A stretch of DNA of 64,000 nucleotides, taken from Amia ocellicauda (Eukaryota; Chordata; Actinopteri; Amiiformes; Amiidae). Position numbers and translations under genes: made by a program. This document shows positions 61,710 to 64,000 of this stretch, piece by piece. A model generated the notes under the pieces. It was not told where the DNA came from. It ran no database searches and saw only the letters and a program-made list of their open reading frames with translations. Each line of letters begins with the position of its first letter. The stretch's first letter is position 1. The DNA lies in the NCBI RefSeq assembly GCF_036373705.1, contig NC_089863.1:5701357-5765356 (forward strand). Reading direction: 5' to 3'.

Positions 61710-62946
61710 ATATAGATATATATACATACATACAGTTAGGTCCATAACTGGGTAGATGAGCAGCGGAGGACACCGTGGGCACACTGGCCTGGTCTGGCTA
61801 CCCAAGTAGGGGTACTGATGCGGAGGTTCCTAGGGGCAGCCATGGGGGAAGAGCATTGGCAGGTAGCGGTCCTCAGGCCACTGCAGGAGGAGCTGCTGAC
61901 GTGGCACCAGTGCATCACAAAGACAGTGCAACACCACCACTAGGGTTTCTACAGGGCCAGTGCCGATGAGATGTGGAAGACTTCTGCCGACTGGCAAGGA
62001 ATTGAGAGGAAGGGATTGTGACTGGGTAGCTGAGTTGGCGTGAAGCAGAGAGTGTGTGCCAATGCTATGCGGGAGCGAGCGCCTGTGTGATAGAGAGCAG
62101 AATAGAGTGAGATAGGGAGTTAAGTGTAATTGTTTGGGCGTGGGTCTCAGCCGATAGGGGCCTTTTAGATTGTGTTTTTTAAGGCCAATAAACCTTCCTG
62201 ACGTTGCTTTATACTTGTTGTCTGCTAAAGGAAAAAGACCCCCGCTTGCTACAATACTTTTGTTTGTTAACTTTCGAACTTTGGATTCACTTGACAATAG
62301 TACGTCCACCTGCTTCCGCAGTCAGTTCACCAGTCACAATCATAGATTTTATAGATTTGCTTTAACCCTGGCCAGTAGGAATTCGACCTGCCCACATCAA
62401 ACATCTGCGTCTCTCTGCCCCCGCCCCTCCCCCAAGGCATCGCAGGCTGGCAGGCAGCACAGACACAAGGCTGCGCGCACACAAGAGCAAACCCACAAGC
62501 AGTGACCACATAGATACAGAATACTTTGTAAAAAATAATCCCAACGCTGGACGGGCCCCTTCGCTGGCTGGGGCCCCGGGACTCGAGCCCTGGTAAGCCC
62601 TTGCAATAAGTAAGCCTGACTACACCTATACTTAAGAATTAAACCGGCTCATCGTTATTGAAAGCGAAGAAAATGTGAACAATCTTCTGTTTTTCACTTC
62701 TGACAGATTACATACAAATTTAAATACATTCGCTACATCATGAATGAACCAACTGGCAATATATTGTCTTTGAAATGAACTTTACACCATTCCGCGATAC
62801 AGCGAATAAAAAGCCTATCATTGAACTTTTATAACGTATATTTTGAAAACAACCACAGTCATACATACAACCTGCTACTTGAGAAACATAAAAATTCTAC
62901 TTTTCAGTACATCTAAACATTTGAATAAGTCGTGAAGTGAACTTAC

Positions 62947-63180
62947 TTTAAGCGCACTCTTCGGTCTGAAGTCATCTGAGGAGCCTTTTCTCAAAGTGGT
63001 CTGAAGGAAGAGCACTCGAGCGCTTTCAAATAATGAATCTGGGAACATCTGTGACAGTATCAAACACGTGTTTAATGATTTATTATCCATTATTCGAGTT
63101 GCATACTGCAACTTTGGAGTCCTATACGACAAGGTCAGTGTGGAACCGTGTATGCATGTCGTTATCCATCCAACACAAAA
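62947..63180 (-). other. Exon-like open frame (unit 13)
   Basis: Same frame and donor, with one private silent change (AACTTTGGAG on the plus strand). Confidence 0.3.
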
Positions 63181-63341
63181 CTATAATCGTGACTTTTGAT
63201 CTTTAAAAAACATTGCTCGTGCCACTTTCCTTATTAATACGTTAATAAATAATCGAAGTCTTGTGGAGCTTACATCAGTTCATAATGACACAATCTGTTC
63301 CATATTTTGGATCTTTCTATCTCACGAGCGAAGTCACCGCT

Positions 63342-63413
63342 TCCCTGGTGGTCTAGTGGTTAGGATTCGGCGCTCTCACCGCCGCGGCCCGGGTTCGATT
63401 CCCGGTCAGGGAA
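63342..63413 (+). tRNA. tRNA-Glu-CTC: tRNA-Glu (CTC), unit 13
   Basis: Consensus gene with the interrupted T-run. Confidence 0.96.
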
Positions 63414-64000
63414 CTCGCTCTTTCCCGCCCCTTCCATAAGCGAATGGAAAATCAATAAATCAAATCTATTCACGCTAAGTAGAGTGCATGTTATCAAATA
63501 TGTATTTCCTGACTTCCCGTTTCAATCCTTGTAATGAGGGTGGGAGGTGCTGTATTGTGAGAAGAAGGGCCATGTGCGCTGCTTGCAAAATGCAGGATGC
63601 GAAGGTAGCACATTACAAAGGATTGAGGGAGAGAGACGATACTGCATTTCATAATACATCTTGATTACACACTGTCAGAGAGTTGGTGCTGTCTTGGAAA
63701 TATTACAGTGGTGGGTCCAAGGAGACACTTTTGTAAGTCAATCTTATTTGCACGCTTGTATTATTTCCTGACGGCTGCTAATTTGTCTTTGAGTGACCAT
63801 CTAGGGAGGCATGTAAGAAATGCTGGAAATAAACTCATTCATGAACGGAAAAGATGTTCAGTTAAACTTCCGCAGTTTATTGTTAACCTATTTCTTGCTT
63901 TAATTTACTAATGTGATCTTTATAAGTGACATGGGAATCGAGAATTAGTCAAAGGTATTGAAGAGGTTACTACTGTAATTTGTGAGTTGTTGATTACTAT

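Larger units (their letters stand above)
60945..64000 (+). repeat. Tandem unit 13 (partial, internally deleted)
   Basis: The unit is cut by the window end about 60 bp before its expected right edge. After 141 bp the LINE part jumps, with one extra G, to the AGCGCCAAAAC point of a type B inner copy (61087-61995). Compared with unit 12 about 825 bp are missing. Confidence 0.96.

Noticed and set aside
1-64000. CRISPR array, prokaryotic operon or phage-like region
   Set aside because: Repeats are kilobases long, there are no spacers or cas genes, and the tRNA, poly(A) signals and elements are eukaryotic.
1-64000. A previously undescribed multi-gene system
   Set aside because: No set of distinct intact protein genes is present; everything is copies of one unit whose only clear gene is a tRNA.

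Overview
The window is one continuous nested tandem array from a eukaryote, very probably a fish or another vertebrate. Thirteen head-to-tail units (twelve complete, the last cut by the window end) begin at 1, 3912, 8943, 13964, 19602, 25739, 29688, 35817, 40822, 46955, 51985, 57015 and 60945. Each unit carries a plus-strand tRNA-Glu gene with anticodon CTC; the consensus matches the vertebrate gene as I know it (human tRNA-Glu-CTC). No intact protein gene is recognised.

Layout of a unit, with unit 1 coordinates: (i) 1-395, minus-strand fragment of a LINE reverse transcriptase; (ii) 396-791, AT-rich spacer; (iii) 792-1874, an inner sub-repeat of about 1,094 bp, present in one, two or three tandem copies and holding on the minus strand the C-terminal third of a piggyBac-family transposase followed by AATAAA and an A-tract; (iv) 1875-2800, unassigned sequence with a plus-strand AATAAA; (v) 2801-3034, a minus-strand exon-like open frame ending at a GTAAGT donor; (vi) 3196-3267, tRNA-Glu; (vii) 3268-3911, spacer. 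Unit length follows the inner copy number: about 3.9 kb (1 copy: units 1, 6, 12), 5.0 kb (2: units 2, 3, 8, 10, 11) and 6.1 kb (3: units 5, 7, 9). Unit 4 has two copies plus about 0.6 kb of rearranged DNA including a truncated tRNA. Unit 13 has one 5'-truncated copy after a deletion of about 825 bp. In total there are 25 inner copies, 13 full-length tRNA genes and one truncated tRNA.

The units are nearly identical but carry shared and mosaic variants. These include a nonsense change in seven transposase copies, private alleles shared by units 3 and 11 about 43 kb apart, and a Pol III terminator present as T5 in five units and as TCTTT in eight. This pattern fits repeated unequal exchange and gene conversion at two scales. 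Only the tRNA genes look functional; the array may supply or vary tRNA-Glu dosage, with the mobile-element fragments carried along. I did not find a new multi-gene system. The noteworthy biology is the nested tRNA satellite, its terminator polymorphism and its tRNA decay series.
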